Shown one piece after another: positions 18,796 to 30,271 of a stretch of 64,000 bases of DNA. Under the pieces are notes generated by a model. It was given only the letters and a program-made list of their open reading frames with translations. It was not told where the DNA came from and searched no databases. The translations under genes and the position numbers were made by a program. The stretch is from Paracyclopina nana (Eukaryota > Arthropoda > Copepoda > Cyclopoida > Cyclopettidae), in the NCBI GenBank assembly GCA_019096065.1, contig JAGUCH010000001.1, forward strand, positions 620,001 to 684,000. The letters are read 5' to 3'. The stretch's first letter is position 1. Every line of letters begins with the position of its first letter.

Positions 18796-21700
18796 TTATC
18801 TCTTCTTTTTCTTCTGCCTTTGAAGTTGCCTAAACTCTCCCTCCTGACCACCCAAGCCGGCCATGATGGCCTTCGTTCTGGACATTCTGTCTGCATCCTT
18901 CTCCCTCCTTTCCTTGGCCTTTTGTTTGGCCAAAAAGGCTGTGTCTGCCCTCAAATCTTTGCGGGCACCTTTGGCCTCCCTCTTCAACTTGTGGTTCAAC
19001 TTGGCCAACTCGGCCTTCTCCTTAGACAAGTTCTTCCCGTGACTCTTTTGGAAAGGATCAAAACTGCAAAAGAAAGTCACAAGTTTAAAAATACCGAGCG
19101 AAGCGAAACTTCCCACGGAGGCGTAGCGGTAACTTTGTAGCGACGATATAAGAAGCTCGAATTTTGTCCGGATTTTACGGCCGGATTCATCGGCATATTT
19201 CAGAGCGGAGCGACATGAAGCGACATGAAGCGGAGTAGCGGAATGAAGCGGAATTTGTTATGATGCAAGATCGCATACGTAGCGGATTTTACGGTCGGTT
19301 TCTTTTGCAAATTTAAGAGCGGAGTGACAAGAAACGAATTCAAGCGAATTGAAGCGGAGTAGCGGATTGAAGCGGAATTTGCTGGGGTGCTGATAACAAG
19401 ATCAGATAAGCCGCGGACTTTACGGTCGGTTTCTTTGGCAAATGTAAGAGCGGAGTGACATGAAACGAATTGAAGCGAACTGAATCGTAGCTTCTAAAAG
19501 TGGAGTAGCGTATAGAAGCGGACTTTGTAGGGGTGCTGATTACAAGATTACATAAGCCGCAGATTATACTGTCGGTTTCTTTGACATATTCAAGAACGGA
19601 GCGACATGAAGCAAAATGAAGTGAAGCTTCCAGAGGAGGCGTAGCGGAATGAAGCGGAATTTGCTGGGGTGCTGAAAATAAGATCAGATAAGCCGCAGAT
19701 TTTAAGGTCGGTTTCTTTGGTGAATTTAAGAGCGGAGTGACATGAAACGAATTGAAGCAAAGTGAATCGAAGCTTCCGGAGGAGGCGTAGCGGAATGAAG
19801 CGGAATTTATGAAGTGCTGATAATAAGATCGCATAAGCTGCAGAATTCCCTGTTGGTTTCTTTGGCAAATTTAAGAGCGGAGTGACAAGAAACGAATTCA
19901 AGCGAATTGAAGCGGAGTAGTGGAATGAAGCGGAATTTATGAAGTGCTGATAATAAGATCGCATAAGCTGCAGAATTCCCTGTCGGTTTCTTTGGCAAAT
20001 TTAAGAGCGGAGTGACATAAAATGAATTGAAGCGAACTGAATCGAAGCTTCCGGAGGAGGCGTAGCGGAATGAAGCGGAATTTATGAAGTGCTGATAATA
20101 AGATCGCATAAGCTGCAGAATTCCCTGTCGGTTTCTTTGGCAAATTTAAGAGCGGAGTGACATGAAATGAATTGAAGCAAAGTGAAGTGAAGCTTTCTGA
20201 GGAGGCGTAGCGGAATGAAGCGGAATTTGACGGGGTGGTGAAAACAAGATCTAATAAGCCGCGCGTGAAAGAGATTATACGGTTGGTTTCTTTGGCATAT
20301 TTTAGAGCGGAGTGTCATGAAGCGAAATGAAGCGAAGCTTCTAGAGGAGGCGTAGCGCAATGAAGCGGAATTTTTTGGGGTGCCCATAACCGGATCGAAT
20401 TAGACGCAGATGCTAAGGCCGGGGATTTTAAGGCCGGATTCTTTGGTACAATTTAGAGCGGAGCGACATGAAGCGAATTGAAGCGGTGTAGCGGACTTGT
20501 AGGCCGAATTGGTTGGCTTATTTTCAAACCGAAGGGTTTTTTGGGCGCACTTCAAAAGATCGAATTTGGCGCGGATTTTAAACGCCAAATTTTAATTTTT
20601 ATGACAAAATTAGCTGTCACATGCTAAACTTAACACTAGGTAATACTCATTTTTTTTGGAGGGCGGGCCGAAGGCCCGCCCTCCACATTTCGCTGTGACC
20701 TATGACATTCCCCTTTTTGAGACAGGAAACTGCACAAGAAAATCGACCAGGAAGTAAATTCTCTCACTGAAAAAACGAGAAAAAGTACATTTGTCATCAA
20801 TGGGGTTTGAACCAACATCTCTCTGACTACAAGTCGGACGCTCTACCAATGAGCCAGCTTTACTTCTTAGTATGTCTGATATTTCTAGTTTTATATTTAG
20901 TGCTTCTTGTAAAAAGGAAGTTTTAAGAAGAGAATATTAGTGTGAGCGGGCTGAAGGCTCAACCCCAGTCAATTTTTTGGTGGGCGGGCCGAAGGCCTGC
21001 CCTCCACATTTCACTATGACTTATGTTGCTCTCCTGATTCAAACAGGAAACTGTACAAAAACCAATGAGTCATCAATATTTGGAGGGCGGGCCGAGTTTT
21101 TTTTTCCACAGATGGGATATAAACCTTCATCCCATTAAACACTCTCAACAAAGTGATCTTTTTCTCATCTGTTTAAAACAGAAACTGTACCAAAAAATTG
21201 AGTAAATTGAGATTGAGCCTTTATGGATCTGTCTTTAGAACCCACATTGCTCTGAATGCAAGTCCAATGCTCTATGACTGACTTATATATCTCGTGTTTC
21301 CAGCTTGTTATTATGTGCTTTATGTAAATAGTAAATTTTAAGAAGATCAATATTCAGGCAATACTATTGTGAGTGGGCTGAAGGCCCACCCTCCACATTT
21401 CGCTGTGACCTATGTTGCTCCCCTGCTCCCCTGTTTGAACAAGGAAACTGTACAAGAAAATGACCATGAAGTAAATTGCAATCTAGAAAAAATGTTTGCC
21501 TCTTATCACATAATTAATTCAAATTCAAAGAAAATGATGAGCAAAAGTTTGGGATTGTCCTACACCTAGCAAATTATGTGTTTTAACTACAATAGCTAGA
21601 GGCTTCTAGGATGAATGTATTAGTAGCATTTCTTTTTCAAAAGAGGGGATTTGAACCTTATCCCACAAAACTTAAACTGCAACACTATGAACTAAGTGAT

Positions 21701-24700
21701 TGAAGCATATTTTTGGGAGTAGTCAAAAGGCCCACCCCCTCTCAATTTTATGGAGGGCTGGCCTGCCCTCCACATTTCTCTACATCCTATGTTGCTCCTC
21801 TGTTTGAAACAGGAAACTGTACCAAAAAAATTGACCAGCAAGCAAATTGAGATTGAGCCTTTATGGACTTTTTGCCACTAGTTTGACTGGGCAAAAGGAC
21901 AAACTACAGGCTCACAGAAACATGACCAACTTATGAAGGACCCAGATCATGACCAATAAAACATATCAGGAACATGACCTACTGGTATGACTGACCCAGA
22001 CCATGGCATGACAGTAACCAACTACTATTCTAAAACATACTAAGTTGGGCTTAAATTGTGTAACTGACTTAAATTCACTCAACAAGAAAAACTGACTAGT
22101 GAAGCCATTGGGTGACTTAACTAGCCAGGGCTGACTTGGTTAACCACAAACTACTTATGACTGACTTGGGTAACCATGACTTGTTAAAGCTTCACCTTGT
22201 GCAGCCACATAAGGTGTGACTTGAGTCACCATTTCTGACTGAAACCATAGCTGACATGAGCAGCTATAGATTACTTTGATAACCATGGCCAACTTAGATT
22301 TTCTAGGACATAGGTAGATTTTGGACAGCCAGGTTTCAAGAACTGACTAATCTATTTGTTAATCTTGGTCTTCCAGTTGGTCATGGTCAGCAATTCTGTT
22401 CAAATACTAGTTAGACCATGTGGACAGTAGGTCCTGTTTCTAGCAAACATTTGGTCAACTCCTACTCTTGGATTGACAATGGATTGTTCGTGGATAGACT
22501 ACAGCGAACTGGACTTGAATTGACAAAAGGATTTGCCTTGGATCTACTATCTGAGCACACAGTCCTCAGATAGACCAGAACTTAATGCATTTAGTTAAAC
22601 TAGAAAAACGAGTTGTGCCTGGATAGACAAGACAAACTGTCCTAGGACCGACTATGAGAACGCACAGTCCTTGGATCGACAAAACGAATCAACAAAGTGT
22701 TTTTCTAGTCTGTCTACTCCCAATAGTACCAGATTAGCTCTAGTCTATCCAGGGACTGTTTGTTATAACAGTCAATCCAAGGGCAATCCGTTTTTCGATG
22801 CAAGTGCAGTACATTCTGCCAGTCTATCCAAGTACAGTTCTAGTTGACCCAAGTCCGTCTCTGTCATGACTATTGATTCAAGTACAATCCTGTCTTATTG
22901 ATCCAAGGACAGTGTGTTCTCATAATCAATCTTGGGATGATCTGTTGCAGTCAATGTTCTAGTCAATCCAAGTGTGGCTGCCCACAGTTGGTCTTGGTCT
23001 ATGTTTGTCTCAGTTGATCTATGCGTATGACACGGGTCTTCTTAATATCAGCATATTTGCACTTGAGTGCAACTGTACATATTGTGACTCAGTTCCATTA
23101 AGTGAAGGTTGCTGAATGAAAAAGCTCCTATGTTTTAGTAGAGCGTTACTGGTCAACTGAAGTCAATAGGGGAACAAGTACCTGGGGCAAAAGGCAGTAT
23201 ATTTATTTTGAATGAATGAGCTGACCAGGTAGTGCCATTCCAGATAAACTATATCAGCTACAGATTAAACTATATTTGGATCGACTAGACTAATAGTTCC
23301 CTACCCCCTCAGCAAAAGTTAGACCCCTAGAAAAATCCCTGAGAGGTTGGGAAAAATTTGAGAACCAAGCAGCTATTTCTCATCTGAGCACCAAACATCA
23401 AAAATAGAACCCAAGCTAAAATAAGGCATATCAAAAATGTTAAACCAATTAATATTTTAAGCTTTAATGAAGAAAATCTTGGCAAATAAAACTTAAGCTG
23501 CATTTAATTTGATGTAAACTTTTAAACAATCATGTCACTTTATCATCTATATCTTTTTTTTAACGGCCTTGCAAAATTATGCCTTACAAAAGTGCCTCAA
23601 TGCCAGAAAATAATGCAAGACTCTTTGTTCTGCCAGTCTATCCAAGAACAGTGTGTTTTGTCGATCCAGTGACTGATTGCTGTTGCATTCTAAGAATGTA
23701 CAATGTATTCTAGCTGTCGATCCAAGCATGATCCATTTCAGTCTATCCAAGGACAGTATGTTCTAATTGATCCAAGTCTGGCCACAATATTCACTGAATT
23801 AATTTAACTTTTGATCCTCTAATTTACACAAATCATTCTTGGCAAATCATAATATTTAATGAAGTCATCTGCTAAATAATTGTACAATTCTTAGGCCCAG
23901 TTCACCTAGCACAATGACAATATTGAAAAAAAGGAAACATTGACATTGAATTCTCAATGGCAAAGGTATATGTTTCAAACAAAACAATTATGCAGAAAAA
24001 ATTGATAAAATGTTTTTGAAAGTACCTGATATTTACAAATATCTTCATAATATTGCCCCATAATGACACATCATTATACCGGGAGACCTTAAATTAATTC
24101 AAAAACTGCTGTAAGTACTTTTTGTAAAGTTTTGTTATACCTTGGGGATTACCATAATCAACCATATTTTAGAAACATCAATAATCATGTAGAATAAAAG
24201 CACCAAAATAATGAATCACCTCATTGGTTCCATAAGAGCAGAGTTTATGGTTCCTCAATATAAAACTTTCATGATAAATTGTATTTAATCAGCTGCTTAT
24301 TTTCTTAGTCTAGCTCAGATCAATAATTTCTATCATTGCAATGTAAAACAGAAATGAGCCACACTTGTAACTCCTTGCTACCAGTGAAGCATGCTCCCAT
24401 TTCTTTATAAAATAAAGGGCTACTTTCAAATATCTCCGTAGGCCCGCCCTCCGCTGTCCATTTATGGACGCCTTTACCTAGTTTTAACTTTTTACCCAAT
24501 TGTGGATTTTTTAAATGACCAGTCGAAAGTATTTTTTCTGTTATATGGAATTTTTAGGATCAAAATTATTGAAGTCATTAAGGCCCAAAATTTCATCCCA
24601 TCAAAAATTCTTAAAATTTGATTTGAGCCCTGTTCCCCCGTTTTTTTAAAAAAGGGATTCAGAAGAAGCGTACCAACTGAAACTGCCCGCTCGAATAACC

Positions 24701-27700
24701 GAAACCTTCGCAACATGGACACCTAGATTATAATTTTGACTTACTTGTCATCCAGCTCAGGATCGTAAAGTTTCAACATTTTGATCTCCTTCTTGCGTTT
24801 GGGCATCGTGTGACTCCGCGTGCTCACAGGTTGAGCTTTCTCGCTCAAAATTTGAACCAAGTTTTGCACCTTTGCCGCCAAATCCGGATGCAGTTTGTCC
24901 ACCGGCAAATTCGGCAGCAGCGTTAACCTCAGCGGGGCGAAAATTTCGGGACAACTCGGCAAATTGGACCACAGCTCAACCAAGACTTTGAGTAGGTCCA
25001 AACTGGAATTGAGGGCCGAAACTGCAAATTCCTCAGTCATTGGCTCAGTGGAAATGCACTGGTTAAATCCCAACTTTGTAGCCCTCGCTTTGCTCGTCCT
25101 AGCAAAAAAACAATCGACAATAACGGTTTTTCAAATTTGAAATTCAAATTTGGACCTACTTGATCAAATCGGAGAGGAGCGTGGATTCTGGACCTACAAC
25201 TTTGAAGGGCGGGACAAAGGGGATGACTGTAGATCCAGTTTTGGGCACAGCCATGAAAACAATCCCGGTGAGGAAGTTAACCAGTTCAGGGCTGAACTTT
25301 TTGGACAGACCGATGGCCTCAGTCAAGATGGCTGCAACAAAGAGTCCGGATGCAAGGCCGCGTCTGCAAAAAGGCCTCGAAATGCTGAGCACGTAGGACA
25401 TCCATTGCATCGCGGGAGTAGCCACAGGATGGCGATAATCCGATGTGGGGAATAGCAGCGTTGCAATCTTCATGAAGACCAGCTAGAAAAGGCGAAAAAA
25501 ACATTCATGACTTTTGAGTGAAAGCATAAGAACCGTAAAAATATGACTTTTGTGTGTATGTAGTAGAACCAAAAAATATGACTTTTGAATGAATGTAGTA
25601 GAACCAAAAAAATGATTATGACTTTTGAGTGAATGCAGTAGAACTTAAAAAAATTATGACATTTAAGTGAATGTAGTAGAACCAAAAAAAATTATGACTT
25701 CTTAGTGAAAGCAGTAGAACCAAAAAAAATTATGATTTTTAAGTGAATTCACAATTCAGTAGAACGAAAAAAATATGACTTTTGAGTGAAAGCAGTAGAA
25801 CCAAATTAATTCAACTTTTGATACCATTCCGGATTGTGGGCATTTGCTTTTTAAGTAATTAGAACAATTATACATCAAGACAATAAGCCAGTGCGAGGGA
25901 CAAACATTTTGGTTAGATGGCGCTTTTTGAGCAAGTATTTTTGGAAAAACTGCTACTGCTTGACACATGATTACTTGTGGCAATTTGATTGGCCGATCAG
26001 CGGAGCCAGGCTTCAAAAAATTGGTTTCAACAATGAAAAGCTTGAAAATTTGTGTGAGTCGCTTATGGTTTTTGAGCTAGCTAGGGAGCCATTATGTCTG
26101 CAAATTATGTCATATTAATGAAGTTTTCTACGCAAGTGCTCCAGAAGCAAAACAATTGCCAAATTTTGATCGTCTATTTAGGGCAGCCATGTAAAATGTA
26201 CTTGCTCAAGTTGCCAGTTTCGATGTTGCATTGAATTTATCGATACTCATGTGGAGCAAAACCTTTTTAGGGCCAGGGGGAAGAAGCATTCATAAAAGAG
26301 GCTACTGAAGGCAAAAATTGACAGCAAATGACCTAAATTGAGTTGGTATCATTAACAATTGTGAATTGATGAATTGCCTACAAATTGCACAATCTGGATT
26401 TTGCCAATAACTTAGTAGGCTTCCATGCATACTAACTCTTGATTTAAATGTCACGCTTGATGTACATGAAGTTTGAGTGATTGAAGCATACAATTTTAAT
26501 GTTCAGTTATAAAGCTCCATTTTCAATCATGTTATGATAAGCTATACACAAGCATTTTTGACAGAGATTCGTTGCACTGGAATTGAGCTCATAGGAATTG
26601 AGCATATATTTGACACCAAATGACACAAATTGTGTTGGCATCATTCACAATTGTGGATCGATGAATTGCCTAAATATTGTCCATTCCGGATTTTATCAAT
26701 AAATCAGTATAGTTTACATAGCTTTTATATAAAATGTCCCATCCATCTTAAGTTGACGAAGCTTAAGTGAGTGAAATGTTAGTACAAAGTTAATATCCTA
26801 TTTTGATTCTAAATGTTAGGTTGTGTAACACTCATTCAATTAATACTTATAGTGATCATTGCAACTTAAACTATGTAATGATAAAAGAATGCTTATTGTT
26901 CATGAAAGTATGTCATTCCGGATTAGCAATCTGAAAATGATGCTCAGGATTGTTTGGCCTCAAGTGGCCTCACATCGCCTAAGGCAACATTCACTGAGCC
27001 TTTTAGCCCGACAACTTGAGCAAGTACATTTGACATGGCTGCCCTACAAAGACGATCACAAATTGGCAATTGTTCATCTTTGGGAGCACTTGCGTAGAAA
27101 ACTTCATTAATATGACGCAACTCAATTATAAAATGGCACCCTTTCAAGCCATGAAACCTTATGCGACTAATGCAAATTTTTCAGGCTTTTCATTGTTGAA
27201 ACCAAATTTATCGAGCCTGGCTCCGGCCAATCAAACTGTCACAAGTAGTCATGTGACAAGTATCGTGGATTGTAGTTTTTCCAAAAATACTTGCTCAAAA
27301 AGCGCCACCTAACAAAAAAGTTTGTCCCTCCTCTGGCTTATTGTCTTGACGTACAATTCTGAACATAGACAATTCCTTAATGCTGTTCAATCTGGATTTC
27401 TAAAAAGTTTCCACTTACTGATTCAAAAGGTGGATAGGATTTGGGTGACTTTGTGAATTCCATGTATTTCTCAAGCAAGACACTTCGAATGGCCTCTCCG
27501 GATGGCTGCGGTGAGAACTTGGCCAAATCGAACAGAAATGGAGTGAGTGCATTGACTGTCTCCAGATCAAAGTCTTGAGCAGAATCATGCACATGCTGGA
27601 GGAGGAATGTGAACAAGTTCTCCATATGACTTTTGTTCTCCCCACCAAATTGGGGATGATTGCACTTGATCATTCTCTCCAGGATGATGCATTTTTGCTT

Positions 27701-29659
27701 GCTTGTCCTGTGCTCAAGCAACGCTTCCAATTCCTCATAGGTCTTCAATGGAGCAAAAGTGAATGGAATTTCAGTCTCGAGTACTTCTGGACTTTTCTTA
27801 TTAGCCTTCTTCTCAGTTTTACTCTTGGCTTCTTCGGCTTCATCTTCTGAGTCTTCTTCCAAATCAGAGTACTTGTCTTGGTCATCATTGTCTTCTTCGC
27901 TTTCCTCTTCGACATTTTCTTCGCTGTCCTCTTCGACATTTTCTTCGCTTTCTTCTTCGCTATCTTCTTCGATTATATCTTTGTTCATCCTCTGGAGCCT
28001 CAGCTCCTCCAGTTTCTCCAGCCTTGCTTTGGCCTCTTGGACAATCTCCTCATCGGTCTTGAGCCGCTCTTGGGCTTTCGCTTTCTTGGGCTCGAAGACA
28101 AGTTCTTTCATGATCTTGTTGTAGTCATACTTGTCTTCTTCATTGGCATCCTCATCTTCAGTTTTCTTCAGCTGCTTGGTATGCACAAAGGAGCCGAGCG
28201 ACTTCAAGTTGGGCACCAGTTGCTTCCAGGCTTGATCCAGATCCTGGGTCATTTTCAGGGCGTCTTCCTTGTCCTTTTGCATTTCGTACTTCTTCTTCTT
28301 GGAATCGGCAATCATTTGCTCAATCCACTCCTTCCTGGAGTTGCCCTGACCAGAGGTGAACTCCATGTCGTGCTGATTGAGGAACCCGCCGAAATTCTGC
28401 TCGGCGTCCATCATTTTCTTGGCGTTCTCTTCCTCGTCATCGGATCGAGGATCATCGTCGAATTGCTCAAGCTCGGAAATGGCTTGGCCAAAATGGGTCA
28501 AATTCTCCTCTTCGCCAAGATTGAAAATACTCGACTTTTTCCCCTTGATCCGCTCGGCGGTGAATCGAGCGATCATCTTGTCTTCGGCGCTCAGCTCGGC
28601 GTCTTTTTCGCCGATCCGCTTGTCCACGAAAATATTGGATTTGTGCTTGATTTTGTACTCCTGGAGCAACGTGTCCTTCCGCTTCTGGATCGCCCGGGAG
28701 CGAGCAATGCCGGGTCGACCCACGGCCTCGTTTTTCCCATTGGTCTTGCTGATTTAAAAAGAATAAATGACTTTTTTGACCTTTTATCAAGCATTGGTTT
28801 TTTCGAGCGGAGCGCAGTTTGAAGCGGAGGGCCAACGAGCTTTTGAAGCGGTGTGAATTAGATTTTTTTAGATTTTTTATGGGATTATTATTCAAGTCGA
28901 GCGGTTAGAATAATTGAGGAAATTTCGGAACATTTTTGTGGCCTAGTGCGAAAAAAGAATTTTTAAAAGAGGGTTTGATGACAAAAAAATAAATTTCACC
29001 TATGTAACGGACATTAAATATCTAATTAAAAAGTCAAGTTTTCTGTCAAAACATTCCTTAAAAATCGTTATAACGGGTAAATTTGAATGCCTCAAAGCCA
29101 AAAGTGAGCAAATGGAGAAGATCTTAGAAGTGCGCGGCTCCGCTCGAAAATTCCAAGGCGTTAGCCTATGGATACCTAAACTAACTTGAGAATTTTGTAC
29201 TGTGCATAAATGTCGCATTACTTTTTTGACATTTTCTTTTGCCCAAGTTCAAGCAATTATAATTAGCAAAAAACTAGATTTTTTCATAACTTTTACCAAT
29301 ATAAAAAGAGTACATTTCTTAATTACGTAACAAAAAAGTAGGCCAAAAAAGGCCGAAAAAGTCAATTAAAAAAGTTGGAAAAGGATCATATTTCGTATTT
29401 GGCTACAATTACAAGACAATAAAAACTGCCACTTAAAAATTAGGAAAGATTCCTTTAATTGAAATTTGAGATTTTCGTACTTTTTCCAATTTTTTAACTT
29501 TTTTTACCTTTTGAAAACGACCGTTGAACTTTTCTTCCTGTTTATCACTGAATGTTTCTCCCGATTGAAACGAATCTCAAAAGGATTCAACTTTTCACTT
29601 TTGTTCTTTTTCGACGCTGTCGAATTCGCCAAATTCGCTTTACGCTTCGTTTTCCCCAT
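18796..29659 (-). CDS. NOP14: NOP14, nucleolar protein of the small-subunit processome
   Basis: Five exons: 29659-29508, 28748-27419, 25482-25160, 25098-24745, 19063-18796. All phases match and give about 808 residues (human NOP14 is about 857). Recognised blocks in order: NPFEIRFNREKHSVINRKK (exon 1); GRPGIARSRAIQKRKDTLL, SNIFVDKRIGE, KKSSIFNLGE, ENLTHFGQAISE and a long acidic Glu/Asp tract (exon 2); LLFPTSDYRHPVATPAMQ and KKFSPELVNFLTGIVFMAVP (exon 3); KEIKMLKLYDPELDD (exon 4); LNHKLKREAKGARKDLRADT and a Lys-rich end (exon 5). NOP14 is needed for 18S rRNA processing and 40S assembly in the nucleolus. Introns of about 1.9 and 5.7 kb are filled with repeats, unusual beside the 50-100 base introns common elsewhere here. 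CpG-rich DNA lies just upstream of the ATG (29700-29770), probably the promoter. Confidence 0.95.
19100..20580. repeat. Satellite-like tandem array in NOP14 intron 4
   Basis: Nine or ten degenerate copies of a 130-155 base unit. The anchor GTCGGTTTCTTTGGCAAAT recurs near 19294, 19435, 19571, 19707, 19852, 19982, 20127, 20282 and 20431. Each unit also has AGCGGAGTGACATGAA, GAAGCGGAATTT and GCTGATAA.AAGATC. Weak open frames on the minus strand come from this repeat and are not genes. Confidence 0.85.
20651..20875. mobile_element. tRNA-derived SINE with GC-rich palindrome, copy 1
   Basis: A near-perfect palindrome GGAGGGCGGGCC-GAA-GGCCCGCCCTCC at about 20659 is followed by a body (CTGTGACCTATGACATTCCC, GAAACTGCACAAGAAAA, CAGGAAGTAAATT). 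It ends in a tRNA-like head on the minus strand (20797-20865: GCTC...GAGC D arm, loop CTTGTAG, GGTTCAAACC T-arm box). The acceptor stem does not pair, so it is not a working tRNA. Confidence 0.7.
20978..21110. mobile_element. SINE family, copy 2 (truncated)
   Basis: GGGCGGGCCGAAGGCCTGCC palindrome, then ACATTTCACTATGACTTATGTTGCTC and GAAACTGTACAAAAA. No full tRNA-like part. Confidence 0.6.
21370..21500. mobile_element. SINE family, copy 3 (truncated)
   Basis: GTGGGCTGAAGGCCCACCCTCC, then ACATTTCGCTGTGACCTATGTTGCTC and GGAAACTGTACAAGAAAA, as in copy 1. The tRNA-like part is not recognisable. Confidence 0.6.
21745..21880. mobile_element. SINE family, copy 4 (truncated)
   Basis: GGAGGGCTGGCCTGCCCTCC, then ACATTTCTCTACATCCTATG, GTTGCTCCTCTGTTTGAAAC, AGGAAACTGTACC and GACCAGCAAGCAAATTGAGA. 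Confidence 0.6.
21880..22400. repeat. Degenerate GACTGACTT-type low-complexity region
   Basis: Irregular recurrences of TGACTTGGGTAACCA, ACTGACTTAA and GACCAAC-type words, as if derived from an old short tandem array in NOP14 intron 4. Confidence 0.45.
22440..23060. repeat. Degenerate repeat of CAGTCCTTGGATCGAC words, inverting mid-way
   Basis: Up to about 22700 the word appears as ACAGTCCTTGGATCGAC; after that its reverse complement appears (GTCTATCCAAGGACAGT, GATCCAAGGACAGTGTGTTC). This gives a diffuse inverted array. More copies follow at 23630-23790. Confidence 0.6.
23295..23390. repeat. Half copy of the 57.6 kb hairpin element
   Basis: TAGTTCCCTACCCCCTCAGC, AAAAGTTAGA, AAAATCCCTGAGAGGT and ATTTGAGAACC match the reverse complement of the right arm at 57697-57790. 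Confidence 0.75.
23630..23790. repeat. Further CTATCCAAGGACAGT repeats
   Basis: At least four copies of GTC(T/G)ATCCAAG.ACAGT.TGTTCT, the same family as 22700-23060. Confidence 0.6.
25505..25812. repeat. Tandem repeat, about 33-37 base unit, NOP14 intron 2
   Basis: About eight copies of a unit whose core is ATGACTTTTGAGTGAA, then TGTAGTAGAACCAAAAAAA. It begins about 20 bases upstream of the exon 3 acceptor. Confidence 0.85.
25855..27360. mobile_element. Foldback element with roughly 380 base inverted ends
   Basis: The left arm (about 25855-26240) and right arm (about 26975-27360) are inverted copies. Examples: CAAGACAATAAGCCAG against CTGGCTTATTGTCTTG; GGCGCTTTTTGAGCAAGTAT against ATACTTGCTCAAAAAGCGCC; GGCAGCCATGT.AAATGTACTTGCTCAAGT against ACTTGAGCAAGTACATTTGACATGGCTGCC. 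The arms have diverged slightly. The 730-base centre is AT-rich, contains internal repeats of GATGAATTGCCTA...TTGC, and has no transposase-like ORF. Lies in NOP14 intron 2. Confidence 0.85.
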
Positions 29660-30254
29660 TTCAACAGAAAAAAACTGTTTTGAAATCGCGAACTCACATG
29701 GAGCAACTTTGTTGTCAAAACAAACGCGGCGCTACCAGACGCGCCGCGCAGAAACGTCGCGAGGTGTTGGCAAAAACGCCAAACTGAGCAGAAAACTGTA
29801 AACGCTCACTAGCAACGCTTTTTCAAAGCAATTCTCAGCTTTTCACTTCATTTTGATGAAAAACGTCAAATAACAATTAATATGATAATTTTTATTTTTT
29901 TTATTTAATAAATTTTTCAAATTTCAAATAAAGAAGTGCAATATTTCAAAAGTATGTCAAAATTGAGTAGTTTAAAATTTTTTTTATCTATTTTTCTTAT
30001 TTCTACACTTTTGATTGAATTTTTCACAAAAAAAGCAAAACAAAAACAAAAAACAAAAAAAAAATTAAGGAATGTGCAATTTTTTTAAAAGTTTATTATT
30101 TTTTAAAAAAATCTAATGCTGACAATTTTTTGAAATTGAGGCTTTCTATTTCAAAAGTCATGTCATGACTTAAAAAAAAAATCAATAATTAAAATACTGA
30201 AATAAATCAGGTTACAACAATTCAAAAGTCACTCCTTAAATAACAATAGTTGGC
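29660..30254. other. NOP14 promoter side and spacer to AACS
   Basis: A CpG-rich patch at about 29722-29770 (GCGGCGCTACCAGACGCGCC) is probably the NOP14 promoter. The rest is A/T runs. No other gene seen. Confidence 0.45.
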
Positions 30255-30260
30255 TTTATT
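30255..30260 (-). terminator. Polyadenylation signal of AACS
   Basis: AATAAA on the minus strand, 12 bases past the stop codon. Confidence 0.55.
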
Positions 30261-30271
30261 AAACATAAATA

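Noticed and set aside
19340-20387. Repeated Ser/Phe-rich frames on the minus strand
   Set aside because: They follow the 130-155 bp satellite unit, differ in length from unit to unit, and lie inside NOP14 intron 4.
20797-20865. Apparent tRNA-Thr gene on the minus strand
   Set aside because: D, anticodon and T arms are recognisable, but the acceptor ends do not pair and the sequence is part of a repeat family, so it is a SINE head.
27878-28822. Long plus-strand open frame (314 codons) opposite NOP14 exon 2
   Set aside because: It is the antisense shadow of the Glu/Asp/Lys-rich NOP14 exon, giving Leu/Phe/Ile/Val-rich text. NOP14 on the minus strand is strongly supported by conserved blocks.
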